Source: Xiheicaenibacterium sp046351325 (GTDB taxonomy: Bacteria > Myxococcota_A > Polyangia > Polyangiales > Polyangiaceae). From it: a stretch of DNA of 64,000 nucleotides. The notes under the pieces were generated by a model. It was given only the letters and a program-made list of their open reading frames with translations. It had not been told where the DNA came from and did no database searches. The position numbers and the translations under genes were made by a program. Positions 24,511 through 33,946 of the stretch are shown one piece after another; position 1 is the stretch's first letter; every line of letters starts with the position of its first letter. The stretch is from positions 124,001-188,000 of the forward strand of contig JAXLYR010000008.1 in NCBI GenBank assembly GCA_046351325.1, written 5' to 3'.

Positions 24511-26523
24511 CTATCGCGCTTGCAGGTAGCGCAAGAGCACAGCGGCGACCCCGAAGCCCACGAGCGCGAACGCGATCACCCCGAGGATGATCCCGAGGTT
24601 CGATCGCTTCGGAGCGGGGGCCGTCACGAGCACGGGGTTGTTCGTCCCGCTCGACGTGACTGGGTTCGCGAACACACCCGAAGAGTTCGGGTCGCGACCC
24701 GTCGTCGAAGCGCGCGGCCCGTGCGTCTCGCGACGATAGACCGCTGTCTCGGGCTCGGCCGAGCCCTGCGCGGCGGCGCTCGGCGATTGGGACGACGCGA
24801 CCTGGCTCTGCGGAGCGACCTGGCTCGCTGGCGCTGACTGCTGTTGTTGCTGCTGGCCCTGGCCTCCATCGGGCTGAGGGAGCCCCGTCGAGCGGCCCGT
24901 CTGACGGATGTTGGTCGGGATGGGCACGCCCGCTTGCCGAAGCGACGCGTGGCTCATCAGCTGCGTGCCTTGCTGCCCGCGATCGCCGCTGTCGTCGTGA
25001 AGCCGAGGGATGTTCGTCGGCTGCGCCGGCGCCGAGGCGTTCGACTGCTGCTGCTGCGGCGTCGCCATGCCCTGGTGCGGCGTGCCCGCCGGGCCGTACC
25101 CCTTCGCAGCGAGCGACGCAGCCACGGCTGCCGAGACATTGCGCATGGGCATCGCGAGCGTCGCGACCTGATCGGGCCCCTCACTCGACGTGTCGTTCAA
25201 GATCGGCACGTTGATGGGCGCGCCCGTCGAACCCGTCATCGCGACGGTGCCACCGAGTCGTGGGTTGATGTTCTGCGGGGGAAGCTGCCCCGGCGCGTTC
25301 GTCTGCCGCCCGTAATTTGTGGGGAGCGGCGACACGGCGAGCCGACTGGGATCGGTCAGCATCACGGTCGCGGGGCTGCGGCTCGGTGGGTAGCCCCCTG
25401 AGCTCGTCGGCTGCGGCGTGTTCGCGAACGACTGCGGTGCTGCGGCAGCACCAGCGAACTGCGGATAGTTGGCGCCTGGCTGAGCGAACTGCCCCGTCGA
25501 CGGCTGCTGCTGTTGGTGTTGCTGGGGCTGCTGCTGTTGGGGCTGCTGCTGTTGAACCTGCTGCTGTTGAACCTGCTGGCCGTACGCCGATTGGCTCGTC
25601 TGCGGCTGTTGGAAGGGCGTGTTCGGCGCGTACGCGGGGTTCGAGCTGCTCGAGGTCGAGCGGCCCGTCGTTCGCTTGAGCTCACGCCAGACGTCGAGGG
25701 CCTCCTGCGCGGACTGGTAGCGATCACCGGGATCGCGCGACAAGCCCTTCTTCAGGAAGCCCTCGAGCTTGGGGTCGACCGGACCATCGAGGACCGAAGC
25801 GAGCGGGCGAGGCTCACTCTTGGTCTTGAGGTCGACCATCTGCAGGATGTTCTTCGCCCCGTAGGGGAGCTGACCGCTCATCGCCTGGTAGATGAGCGTC
25901 GCGCACGCGTAGATGTCGGCGCGGTGATCGACCGTCTTTGCCTTGCCGATTTGCTCGGGTGGCATGAACGAGAACGTCCCGAGGCTCTGCCCCATCTCGG
26001 TGAGCGTCTCGCCGCCGACCTCACGCGGCAGCTTCGAGATGCCGAAATCCAGGATCTTCACGCGCGTGATGCCGTCGGGCCGGCGCTCGAGGAAGACGTT
26101 GCTCGGCTTCAGATCGCGGTGGATGACGCCGGCCTTGTGCGCGTCGACGAGGCCCATCCAGACCTGCTCGACGACGGGGAAGAGCTCGTCGAACGTCATC
26201 GGCCCGGTGCGCTTCAGCCTGTCGATCAGGCTCTCGCCCTCGAGCAGTTCGAAGACGATGATGATGCCGTGCTGATCGTCTTCCTCGACGTCGAGCACCT
26301 GCGTGACGTGGTCGGAGTTGATTGCGCCGGCCGCACGAGCCTCACGACGAAAGCGCGCGACCGCCGAGCTCTTCTGCTTGGAGTCGGCGCGCAGCACCTT
26401 GACCGCGACGATGCGACCCGTCCGGATGTTCTCGGCGGCGAAGACCTCACCCATGCCGCCACGACCAAGCTGGCGGATGATGCGGTATCGCTGCGCGAGA
26501 ACGTTGCCGGCTTCGAGCTCCAA
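24511..26523 (-). CDS. Hanks-type Ser/Thr protein kinase with Gln-rich linker and C-terminal membrane helix
   Basis: 670 aa. Complete N-terminal kinase domain: LGRGGMGEVFAAEN (residues 19-32), catalytic Lys42, HRDLKPSN (135-142, Asp137), DFG (159-161) and GTFSFMPPEQ. A long linker (about 290-635) is rich in Gln, Pro, Ser and Thr, with poly-Gln runs. A single membrane helix lies near the C-terminus (LGIILGVIAFALVGFGVAAV) with only a few residues beyond it. The kinase is therefore cytoplasmic and tail-anchored, without an obvious external sensor. It follows the PEGA-type protein gene by 24 bp on the same strand, so that protein may provide the periplasmic part. Confidence 0.9.
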   Translation of the reverse strand: MELEAGNVLAQRYRIIRQLGRGGMGEVFAAENIRTGRIVAVKVLRADSKQKSSAVARFRREARAAGAINSDHVTQVLDVEEDDQHGIIIVFELLEGESLIDRLKRTGPMTFDELFPVVEQVWMGLVDAHKAGVIHRDLKPSNVFLERRPDGITRVKILDFGISKLPREVGGETLTEMGQSLGTFSFMPPEQIGKAKTVDHRADIYACATLIYQAMSGQLPYGAKNILQMVDLKTKSEPRPLASVLDGPVDPKLEGFLKKGLSRDPGDRYQSAQEALDVWRELKRTTGRSTSSSSNPAYAPNTPFQQPQTSQSAYGQQVQQQQVQQQQPQQQQPQQHQQQQPSTGQFAQPGANYPQFAGAAAAPQSFANTPQPTSSGGYPPSRSPATVMLTDPSRLAVSPLPTNYGRQTNAPGQLPPQNINPRLGGTVAMTGSTGAPINVPILNDTSSEGPDQVATLAMPMRNVSAAVAASLAAKGYGPAGTPHQGMATPQQQQSNASAPAQPTNIPRLHDDSGDRGQQGTQLMSHASLRQAGVPIPTNIRQTGRSTGLPQPDGGQGQQQQQQSAPASQVAPQSQVASSQSPSAAAQGSAEPETAVYRRETHGPRASTTGRDPNSSGVFANPVTSSGTNNPVLVTAPAPKRSNLGIILGVIAFALVGFGVAAVLLRYLQAR

Positions 26524-26547
26524 GTTTGGCCCTTTATCCTCGACCCC

Positions 26548-27567
26548 TCAGAACGTGCCTATCACGGTCGCACCGACCGTCGTCGCGGAAGACATACCAG
26601 AAGGCGCGAACGGTAGGACGACGAGCGAGGTCTCTTTCGTCACAGCGACCTCGGGGCGCGTGAAATAGAAAATCAGCGTTGCTCCGAGGGAGAGCCCAGT
26701 TACGCCCAACATGACGTCGGCCACGATATTCTTCGTGATCACGTCCTGACGCAGATCTTCGAGCTCGGTCTGCGTGGCGCCTGGCGCGCCGTTTCGCTCG
26801 CTGAAGTCGTCGTTCGCGACCTTCGCGAGGCCCATCATTACGCCCCACGTCGCAGCTGACGCGACTGTCAGCCCTGTGAAGATCCACACCGTGACGGGCA
26901 CCGGTCGCTCCATCACGGGCGCCGTGTCGGGCTTCTTCTCGGCCGTCTTCTTCGGCTCGAACGTCAGCTGGCGCTCGACCTTCGAGCCGTTGCCGACCTC
27001 CTGGTCCCAGGTGATTGGCTCGAAGCCGTCGACCGTCGCGGTGAAGGTGTATTGCCCCGGGTGGATGCCGAGCGTGATGCCCTCTGCGGGGATCGTGTAG
27101 CGGTTGCTCTTGGTCTCGCCTTGGAGCGGCTGTCGCGTCGCGACGAGCTTCACGTTCGGTTGGTTGGTCGTCAGATGCAGCGAGGCGATGAGCGGCTTCA
27201 GCCGCTTGATGTCGTCCTCGATCTCCTTGCGCTCTTCGGGCTTGAGCTCGTCTTTGCCCTTCTCCAGCACCTGTTCGTAGTGGAGGATCGCGTCGGCATC
27301 ACGCTCGAGCCAGAACTCGCAGATCGCCATCGCGCGGAGCGCACGCCACTTGCCCGAGAGCTCGTAGGCCTTCTTGAACTCCTCGAGGGCCTCCTCGCAT
27401 TTGTGGCCCTTCGGCGGGTCCTTGTAGAGCAAGGTCCCCGCTTCCATGTGCTTCATCGCCTCGGACAGATCGGGCGAGTCGCCTGCAGCGCGAGCCTCAC
27501 CTGCAATTGCGCCCGAGAGGGCAAGAAGCGCCGAAGCTGCGATCCGCCGCAGAGCGACGCGCGTCAT
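26548..27567 (-). CDS. periplasmic TPR/PEGA-type protein paired with kinase
   Basis: 339 aa. Signal peptide (ending near GEARA), TPR-like helices (residues about 30-135: EALEEFKKAYELSGKWRALR) and a PEGA-like beta domain (about 140-220) with HPGQYTFTATVDGFEPITWD. Two membrane helices follow (VWIFTGLTVASAATWGVMM and a second near IVADVMLGVTGLSLGATLIF). The protein is probably held in the inner membrane with its PEGA/TPR part in the periplasm. The start is ATG 27567; an upstream in-frame extension lacks signal-peptide character. It lies between acs and the kinase gene and is likely co-transcribed with them. Confidence 0.82.
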   Translation of the reverse strand: MTRVALRRIAASALLALSGAIAGEARAAGDSPDLSEAMKHMEAGTLLYKDPPKGHKCEEALEEFKKAYELSGKWRALRAMAICEFWLERDADAILHYEQVLEKGKDELKPEERKEIEDDIKRLKPLIASLHLTTNQPNVKLVATRQPLQGETKSNRYTIPAEGITLGIHPGQYTFTATVDGFEPITWDQEVGNGSKVERQLTFEPKKTAEKKPDTAPVMERPVPVTVWIFTGLTVASAATWGVMMGLAKVANDDFSERNGAPGATQTELEDLRQDVITKNIVADVMLGVTGLSLGATLIFYFTRPEVAVTKETSLVVLPFAPSGMSSATTVGATVIGTF

Positions 27568-27628
27568 ACGCACGAGACTACCCCCCTCGACGGCGTCTGG
27601 GAAAGTCGCTTGAGCGGCGGCGATCGCC

Positions 27629-29638
27629 TCATTCTTCGTCCGCTCGTAGCCTCGCGAGCACGGTGAAATCCTCGAGTGTGGAGGTGTCGCCGGTGGACTC
27701 ACGACCTGCTGCGACGTCCTTGAGCAAGCGCCGCATGATCTTGCCGCTCCTGGTCTTCGGCAGCGCGTCGGCGAAGCGGAGAGCGTCGGGGCGCGCGAAC
27801 TTGCCGATCTCGTTCGCCACGTGCTCGAGCAAGCGCGCCGCGAGATCGGTGTTCGGGGTGTGTCCAGGCTTGATGGTGACGAAGACGACGAGCGCTTGGC
27901 CCTTGAGGTCGTCGGGGCGACCGACCGCGGCGGCCTCTGCGACCGCGGGGTGAGACACGAGCGCGCTCTCGATCTCGGCCGTGCCGATGCGATGCCCGGC
28001 GACGTTCAGCACGTCGTCGATGCGACCGACGACCCAGTGGTAGCCGTCGGCGTCCGCGCGCGCGCCGTCGCCCGTGAAATAGACGCCCTCGATCTCGGAG
28101 AAGTACTGCTTCTTGAAGCGGTCGTCGTCGCCCCACACCGTGCGGAGCATGCTGGGCCACGGCCGCTCGAGGATGAGCAAGCCACCTTGGTTCGGCTCGA
28201 CGCGCCGATAGCCCCGCGGCTGCGATGGGTCCTTGGTGACGACCGCGGGCTCGACGCCGAAGAGCGGGAGCCCGGTCGACCCTGGCTTCGAGGACGCGGC
28301 GCCAGGGAGGGTCGTCATCATGATCGCGCCCGTCTCGGTCTGCCACCACGTGTCGACGATGGGGCAGCGCCCGCCACCTATAACGGTGTGATACCAAACC
28401 CAGGCCTCGGGGTTGATGGGCTCACCGACTGTCCCGAGGAGGCGCAGGCTGCTGAGATCGCTCTTCGCCGGCCACTCGTCGCCTTGGCGGATGAACGCGC
28501 GGATCGCGGTGGGCGCGGTGTAGAGGATCGTCGCGCCCCAGCGCTCGATGATCCGCCAGAAGCGACCCCAGTCGGGGTAGTTCGGGGCGCCTTCGTACAT
28601 GAGGCACGTCGCGCCGTTCGAGAGCGGCCCGTACACGAGGTAGCTGTGTCCGGTGACCCAGCCGACGTCGGCCGTGCACCAGAAGATGTCCTCCTCGCGG
28701 ATGTCGAACACGTACTTGAAGCTCACGTGCGTCCCCGCGAGGTAGCCCGCGGTCGAGTGCAACACGCCCTTCGGTTTGCCGGTCGAGCCCGACGTGTAGA
28801 GGATGAAGAGCGGGTGCTCGGCGTCGACGATCGTCGCGGCCTTCGCGGGGCCCGCGAGCGAGCTCTCGATGATCTCGTGCCACCAGAGATCGCGGCCCTC
28901 TTTCATGTGGATCTGCGGCCCGCGATCACCGAGGTGCTTCCACACGATGACCTTCTCGACGCTCGCGGCCTCGGGTTGAGCGAGCGCGCGGTCCACGACC
29001 TCCTTGAGGGCGAGCACGTGCCCGCGCCGGTAGCCGCCGTCCTGCGTGATGACGAGCTTCGCCTGGCAATCCGCGATGCGATCGCGGAGCGCGTCGGCCG
29101 CGAACCCACCGAACACGACCGTGTGGACCGCGCCGATGCGCGCGCACGCGAGCATCGCGACGACGACCTCGGGGACCATGCCCATGTAGATCGCGACGCG
29201 GTCGCCAGCCTTGATTCCGTGCGCGACGAGCGAGTTCGCGAGGCGCACGGTCTCGCGCCAGAGCTCTGCGTACGTGATGGTTCGCGTCGCGCCGAGCTCG
29301 CCCTCCCAGAGGATCGCGGCCTTGTTGCGGCGCCCCGTCCCGAGGTGCCGATCGAGGCAGCTCTCGGTGACGTTGAGCTTCGCCCCGACGAACCACTCGG
29401 TGAACGGGAACTGCGCGGGGCTGTCCCCACCCTTCGTTCGCGAGAGGGCCGACCAGGTCTCGTGAAAGACGAGATCCCCCGTCTCGCGACGCCAGAACGT
29501 GTCCGGATCGTCGAGGCTCTCGCGGTAGAGCTTGTCGTACTCGGCGCGAGACTTCACCCGGGCGAGCAGCGAGAACTCCGCGTCGGGCTCGAAGCGCCGC
29601 TCTTCCTTGAGCACGCTGGTGATGGATTGGTCGGCCAT
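27629..29638 (-). CDS. acs: acetyl-CoA synthetase Acs
   Basis: 669 aa, the usual length. Forms acetyl-CoA from acetate, ATP and CoA through acetyl-AMP. The AMP-binding P-loop is LYTSGSTGKPKGVLHSTAGY, the A5 motif is DTWWQTETGAIMMT, YFTGDGARADADGYHWVVGR is the A7/A8 hinge, and the C-terminal PKTRSGKIMRRLLK carries the catalytic Lys that is acetylated in regulated Acs enzymes. The Trp that limits the acyl pocket to acetate is present (VDTWWQTE). It is flanked on both sides by PEGA-type protein and kinase genes in the same orientation, an unusual setting for acs. Confidence 0.95.
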   Translation of the reverse strand: MADQSITSVLKEERRFEPDAEFSLLARVKSRAEYDKLYRESLDDPDTFWRRETGDLVFHETWSALSRTKGGDSPAQFPFTEWFVGAKLNVTESCLDRHLGTGRRNKAAILWEGELGATRTITYAELWRETVRLANSLVAHGIKAGDRVAIYMGMVPEVVVAMLACARIGAVHTVVFGGFAADALRDRIADCQAKLVITQDGGYRRGHVLALKEVVDRALAQPEAASVEKVIVWKHLGDRGPQIHMKEGRDLWWHEIIESSLAGPAKAATIVDAEHPLFILYTSGSTGKPKGVLHSTAGYLAGTHVSFKYVFDIREEDIFWCTADVGWVTGHSYLVYGPLSNGATCLMYEGAPNYPDWGRFWRIIERWGATILYTAPTAIRAFIRQGDEWPAKSDLSSLRLLGTVGEPINPEAWVWYHTVIGGGRCPIVDTWWQTETGAIMMTTLPGAASSKPGSTGLPLFGVEPAVVTKDPSQPRGYRRVEPNQGGLLILERPWPSMLRTVWGDDDRFKKQYFSEIEGVYFTGDGARADADGYHWVVGRIDDVLNVAGHRIGTAEIESALVSHPAVAEAAAVGRPDDLKGQALVVFVTIKPGHTPNTDLAARLLEHVANEIGKFARPDALRFADALPKTRSGKIMRRLLKDVAAGRESTGDTSTLEDFTVLARLRADEE

Positions 29639-29672
29639 GGTCGCGGGAGGATAGGGACTCTCCCCCGCGAAA

Positions 29673-31136
29673 TCACCAGAACGAGTAGCCCACCCAAACG
29701 CGTGGTCCTGCCATGAGCAGGAGCTCGTTGTCGTAGGGCTCGGCGAGGTTCTTCGAGCCGCCCTGACCCTGCAGCGCGTCGTCGTTCATGCCCTTCGTTC
29801 CGGAGACGACGAACGCGCCGTGCAGGCCGATGAGCACGCCGTCGAAGCCGAACTCGAAGCCGATCTCGCTCATCACGAAGAAGTCGACGCCGCTCGAGTC
29901 GCACTTGTCGGCGCCGTCGGGGCAGAGCGGGTTGACCTCGGTGCTCAAGCGCTCGTCGCGGAACTTGATGAGGTGGAACGCGAGGCCGCCGCTGATGCAA
30001 CCGACGAAGCGAACGGTCTCGCCGGGGCTCGTGAGGCGAAGTCCGGGACCGACGAGGATCGAGGTCAGCGAGTAGGCCTTGGGGCTCGCGCCGTTGCCGG
30101 GACCCTCGATGTTGCCGTAGTCGATGAGGCCTTCGAAGGAGCCGATCGCCCCCACGCGATAGCCCATGCGAAGACCGACGAAGCCACCGCTCGAGGGAGG
30201 CCCGTGCACGACCACCGGGTTCGTGAAAGGGATGAGGACCGCGCCGTTCGCGTGGCCGTAGAAGCCGCGCAGCGGTCGAGACGGAGGCTCCGGCTCGGGC
30301 GGCGTCGGCTGCTCGGTCGACTGGACCACCGCAGGCAGCGGAGGCAGCGCGTTCGGCTGCTTCGTGAGATCGATCGACACGGTGTTGCCAGCGACGACCT
30401 CGACGCGGCCGAGGTCGGTCTCGCCGATCGCGCGGACCTCGTGGGGCCCTGGATCGAGCTCGCCTCGCCATCGCCCAGTCCCTACGACTTTGTCATCGAC
30501 CTCGATCTGGGTGGTCGTGAGCTTGGGGATGACCTCGACCGTGCCGAAGTCGGGCGCGAGCGCGAAGCCGACGTCGAGCCGATCCCCTGCGTGGATCACG
30601 ACCGTCTTCTTCGACGCGACATAGCGCGGCGCGCTCACCGCGACCTCGTGATCGCCGGGCCCGAGAGGGAGGGCGACGCGTGCGCTCGGCGTGACGGCCT
30701 GCCCGTCGACGGTTACCTCCGCGTCAGCGGGGAAGACCCACACGTTCAAGAACCCGAAGAGCGCGCGCATGTCGCTGATGGCTTGCGTCGCCGCGCGCTG
30801 ATCTTCGGGGCTCATCGTGTCGCCGTGCTTCGAGAGGGCGAGCTCGAGACGCTCGACGGCCTGCGCGTACTTGCCGAGCTGCCGATAGCAGAGCGCCTGA
30901 TTGATGAGCGGGCTGGCCTTCGGCGTGGCTGCGTACGCGGCCTCGAACTCCGCGAGCGCTGCCTTGAAGTCGTTCAGCTTGTAGAGCGCGACGCCGTTCT
31001 TCATGTGCGCGGCGTATTCGTCTTGGGCCAGCGCGACGGGAGGCGCGAACGAACCCAGCGCGAACACGAACGCGAGCGCCATCGCGAGCGAAGCGGCGGC
31101 ACGTGTGAACGGAGAGCGACGCCGCACGACGTTCAA
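29673..31136 (-). CDS. secreted TPR/PEGA-domain protein with beta-rich C-terminus
   Basis: 487 aa. Signal peptide (cleavage near ALAQDE), TPR helices (about 38-125: GVALYKLNDFKAALAEFEAA), then two PEGA-like repeats (NVWVFPADAEVTVDGQAV and TVEVIPKLTTTQIEVDDKVV, residues about 130-265). A Pro-rich linker is followed by a beta-rich region (about 290-487) that ends in Phe-Trp (VWVGYSFW), like an outer-membrane beta-barrel strand. The protein is probably tethered to or inserted in the outer membrane, with PEGA repeats facing the periplasm. It begins 7 bp after the upstream kinase gene and ends 34 bp before acs. Confidence 0.8.
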   Translation of the reverse strand: MNVVRRRSPFTRAAASLAMALAFVFALGSFAPPVALAQDEYAAHMKNGVALYKLNDFKAALAEFEAAYAATPKASPLINQALCYRQLGKYAQAVERLELALSKHGDTMSPEDQRAATQAISDMRALFGFLNVWVFPADAEVTVDGQAVTPSARVALPLGPGDHEVAVSAPRYVASKKTVVIHAGDRLDVGFALAPDFGTVEVIPKLTTTQIEVDDKVVGTGRWRGELDPGPHEVRAIGETDLGRVEVVAGNTVSIDLTKQPNALPPLPAVVQSTEQPTPPEPEPPSRPLRGFYGHANGAVLIPFTNPVVVHGPPSSGGFVGLRMGYRVGAIGSFEGLIDYGNIEGPGNGASPKAYSLTSILVGPGLRLTSPGETVRFVGCISGGLAFHLIKFRDERLSTEVNPLCPDGADKCDSSGVDFFVMSEIGFEFGFDGVLIGLHGAFVVSGTKGMNDDALQGQGGSKNLAEPYDNELLLMAGPRVWVGYSFW

Positions 31137-31143
31137 CGCGCCC

Positions 31144-32529
31144 TCAATGGTCCTTCAGCTTGAGCTCGAGACCGCCGCCCGAGCCGTGGATGCGCGGGCG
31201 AGCGCTGCTGACGCTGGAGGACGCGCTCGCGGGAGTCGACGACGCCGCGAGCGCGGACGTCGCGGCGCTCTGGCTCACGACCGCGGGCGCGGAGACCGCG
31301 ACGCTGTGAGCCTCGACGGGCGCGGACGGCGTGGTGGGCGCGGACGCCGCGCTCGCCGTTTGCCCGCTCAACACGACGACGCGTGTCTTCTTGTCGGGGT
31401 TCGCTGGGTCGACCTGGAGCGCGTTCTTGCCGAGCCACGCGCCTGCGAACAAGGCCGCGGCAGCGATGACCCCGGCGCCGACGACGAGCCACCGACGACC
31501 TACCGCGGGCGGGGGCGTCGGCGTCCCCGCAGTGATCGCCGGCGTCGCCGCGACGGTCGACACCGCAGCGAGCGTGCGCGGCCCTTCCTTGTCGTGGCTG
31601 ATGCGGATGACGGCCTTGCGCAGCGAGTCGCTCTTCATCGACACGGGCAACACACCGTCCGACTCGGCGACCAGCGCGTCGAGGAAGTCGCGCGCCGTCT
31701 GGTATCGCTGTTCGCGATCGCGCGAGAGGACGCGCTTGATGACGGCCGAGATGCCCGAGGGCACGCCCGGGTTCGACACGCGCACGTCCTCGATGTCCTT
31801 CGTGCAGATGTTGACGATGACAGACTCGTAGGTGGGGCCCGAGTGCGGCGTGCGACCGGTGAGGCACTCGTAGAGGATGCAGCCGACCGCCCAGAGATCC
31901 GCGCGTGCGTCGACGTCAGAGAGCGCCTGCGCTTGCTCCGGCGCCATGTAGACCGGCGTGCCGACGACCACACCCTCGCGGGTGATCGTCTTCACGGAGG
32001 CGTCGCGCTTCTGAATCTTCGAGACGCCGAAATCGAGGACCTTCGCGAAGGTGGAGTCGTCGTCGCGCTCGACGAGGAACACGTTGTCGGGCTTGAGATC
32101 GCGGTGGACGATCCCCGCGTCGTGGGCGCGCGCGAGCCCGCGCAGCACCTGGGCCGAGATGCGCAGAGCCTCGGCGAGCTCGAGGCGCCCGAGCCTGCGC
32201 AGCCGATGACCGAGGTCCTCGCCGCGCAGGAGCTCCATCACGATGTAGTTGAGGCCGTCGTCGGTCATCGCGACGTCGAAGATCTCCACGATGTGGGAGC
32301 TCTCGACGGCGCTCGCGGCCTGCGCCTCGCGGTGGAAGCGGCTCACGGCCTCGGGGGTGGCGGTCTGTCGATCGATGAACTTCAGCGCGAAGCGCTTGCC
32401 CAAAGTCTCGTGAACAGCCTCGTAGACGCGACCCATGCCGCCCACGCCGAGAAGGCGCACGATCTTGTATTTGCCGACGGTACGACCGACCAGCTCGTCG
32501 TTCTCGATGTCCTCCCCACGAGTCGGCAT
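31144..32529 (-). CDS. Hanks-type Ser/Thr protein kinase with C-terminal membrane helix
   Basis: 461 aa. Kinase domain residues about 20-285: LGVGGMGRVYEAVH (27-40), Lys50, HRDLKPDN (142-149, Asp144), DFG (167-169), GTPVYMAPEQ. A membrane helix follows at about 335-352 (WLVVGAGVIAAAALFAGAWL). The C-terminal tail, presumed periplasmic, is a short Ser/Ala/Pro-rich stretch ending in KLKDH, with no recognisable sensor domain. It forms a tight pair with the PEGA/TPR protein gene downstream (7 bp gap), so that protein may sense for it. Confidence 0.9.
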   Translation of the reverse strand: MPTRGEDIENDELVGRTVGKYKIVRLLGVGGMGRVYEAVHETLGKRFALKFIDRQTATPEAVSRFHREAQAASAVESSHIVEIFDVAMTDDGLNYIVMELLRGEDLGHRLRRLGRLELAEALRISAQVLRGLARAHDAGIVHRDLKPDNVFLVERDDDSTFAKVLDFGVSKIQKRDASVKTITREGVVVGTPVYMAPEQAQALSDVDARADLWAVGCILYECLTGRTPHSGPTYESVIVNICTKDIEDVRVSNPGVPSGISAVIKRVLSRDREQRYQTARDFLDALVAESDGVLPVSMKSDSLRKAVIRISHDKEGPRTLAAVSTVAATPAITAGTPTPPPAVGRRWLVVGAGVIAAAALFAGAWLGKNALQVDPANPDKKTRVVVLSGQTASAASAPTTPSAPVEAHSVAVSAPAVVSQSAATSALAASSTPASASSSVSSARPRIHGSGGGLELKLKDH

Positions 32530-32583
32530 GAGCGCCCCCAGCGTACCATGCTGCGCGGGCGCGACGAGCCCGTCTGCCTCGGG

Positions 32584-32874
32584 TCAGATCGGCAAGGGTG
32601 GGTCGGTCGGAGACGCCTGTGAAGCGAGCAACGGATCGAGCTCACCAGCGTCGTCGAGCGCCGAGATGTCCGAGAAACCACCGAGCGAACGCCCGTTGAC
32701 GAACACCTGCGGGAGCGTCCGCTGGCCGCTGGCTTTCACCAGCCACGCGCGCAGCGCAACCTCGTTGGTCGCGTCGATCTCGCGGAACTTCACACCCTTT
32801 TGGTGCAGGAGCGCCCGCGCCATGTCGCAGTAGGGGCAGAGGATGCGCGTGAACACCACGACGCTCGCTGGCAT
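32584..32874 (-). CDS. glutaredoxin
   Basis: 96 aa. Dithiol active site CPYC (residues 13-16) in VVFTRILCPYCDMARALLHQ, then TLPQVFVNGRSLGGFSDI with the cis-Pro and the GG glutathione-contact motif. A cytoplasmic thiol-disulfide oxidoreductase using glutathione; consistent with the glutamate-cysteine ligase at 8309. The start is ATG 32874; the long upstream open frame overlaps the divergent gene and is not coding. Downstream, 54 bp separate it from the kinase gene. Confidence 0.9.
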   Translation of the reverse strand: MPASVVVFTRILCPYCDMARALLHQKGVKFREIDATNEVALRAWLVKASGQRTLPQVFVNGRSLGGFSDISALDDAGELDPLLASQASPTDPPLPI

Positions 32875-32919
32875 GTCGGCTCGAGGATACACTCGGTTCC
32901 CTTTCGACCGAAGGCTGTC

Positions 32920-33894
32920 GTGGACCCGACCGAGCCCGACCTCACCTGGGACGCTGCGGCGCCGCTCCTCGTGCCGCTCCTCAGCTCGACGATCTTCCTC
33001 GGAGGGTTGCCGGCGCCCCTCGTGCGCATCCGCGTTGCGCCCTTCGTCCACGCGTACGCGGCGATCACGACCGGTGATCTGCCGCGGCTCGTCCGGCCCG
33101 AGGACGCGGGCCGCTGGCGGCGCTCCTTCGTCGAGCTCCTCGCGCGAGCCGTCGAGAACCTCGACGCCGAGGGCCTCGTCATCGCGCGCGACGAGGAGCG
33201 CGATCTCCTCGTGATGACGGCGCCCGACGGCCTCGCGAGCTCGCGGATGCTCGTTCCGGACCTGCTTCCTGCGCTCGTCCACGCCGACGCCGAGGACATC
33301 GCGTTCGCGATCCCCGAGCCCAATTGCGTGCTCGTGACGAGCCGCGCGAACGAGGATCTCGATCGGCTGGCGCGCGCCGCCGAGGCCGCGTTCACCAAGG
33401 CTTCGGAGCCTCTCTCACCGGCGATCTACGTGTTCGACGCGCACGCCGAGGGCGCCTTCACCGAGCTCCCGAACCCGCGCGCGACCGCGCTCCTCGAGGT
33501 TCGGGAGCACGAGCTCCAGCGCCTCGCGCTCGAGGAGCTCGCCCGCGATCAGGGGGAAGACCTCCTCGTCGCACCGCTGAACCTCGTGTCGCGCGGGGAT
33601 GCTTCGACCGCGACCGCGGCGGTCTGGGCACGCGGCGCCGACGGGCTCTTGCCGTGCGCCGATCTCCTCTTCGTGGCGTGGCCCGACGAGGCGACCCCAG
33701 GCGCGACGCACGTGCTCATGGTCCGCCGCGAGGACCTCGAGCGCGCCCTCCCCGGCCGCCTCGTGCGGCTCGCGTCCGACTACGAGCCGCCGCTCTGCGC
33801 AGCGCTCGGCTTCCCCACCGAGGAAGAGCTCGCGAGCCTCGCCGAGGTCGCCGTCGCGACGGGGTGGACCGACCCCTCCGAACAATCGGAGTAG
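32920..33894 (+). CDS. uncharacterised protein, possibly DUF1444-like
   Basis: 324 aa from a GTG at 32920, divergent from the glutaredoxin gene. Soluble alpha/beta protein without signal peptide. The sequence pattern (helix plus strand with VIARDEERDLLVMTAPDG, then SSRMLVPDLLPALVHADAED and FAIPEPNCVLVTSR) resembles DUF1444/YtpQ-type proteins, which are of unknown function. Similarity is weak and judged by eye. An alternative reading adds 40 N-terminal residues, but these overlap the glutaredoxin coding region. Confidence 0.65.
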   Translation: MDPTEPDLTWDAAAPLLVPLLSSTIFLGGLPAPLVRIRVAPFVHAYAAITTGDLPRLVRPEDAGRWRRSFVELLARAVENLDAEGLVIARDEERDLLVMTAPDGLASSRMLVPDLLPALVHADAEDIAFAIPEPNCVLVTSRANEDLDRLARAAEAAFTKASEPLSPAIYVFDAHAEGAFTELPNPRATALLEVREHELQRLALEELARDQGEDLLVAPLNLVSRGDASTATAAVWARGADGLLPCADLLFVAWPDEATPGATHVLMVRREDLERALPGRLVRLASDYEPPLCAALGFPTEEELASLAEVAVATGWTDPSEQSE

Positions 33895-33946
33895 CGGCCA
33901 CGCGATAACCGACATTTCTGTCAGTCAACCAAACCCATCGCCCCAA

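Noticed and set aside
28422..28883. Open frames inside acs (also 28926-29396)
   Set aside because: Alternative-frame shadows without recognisable features; acs is intact across the region.
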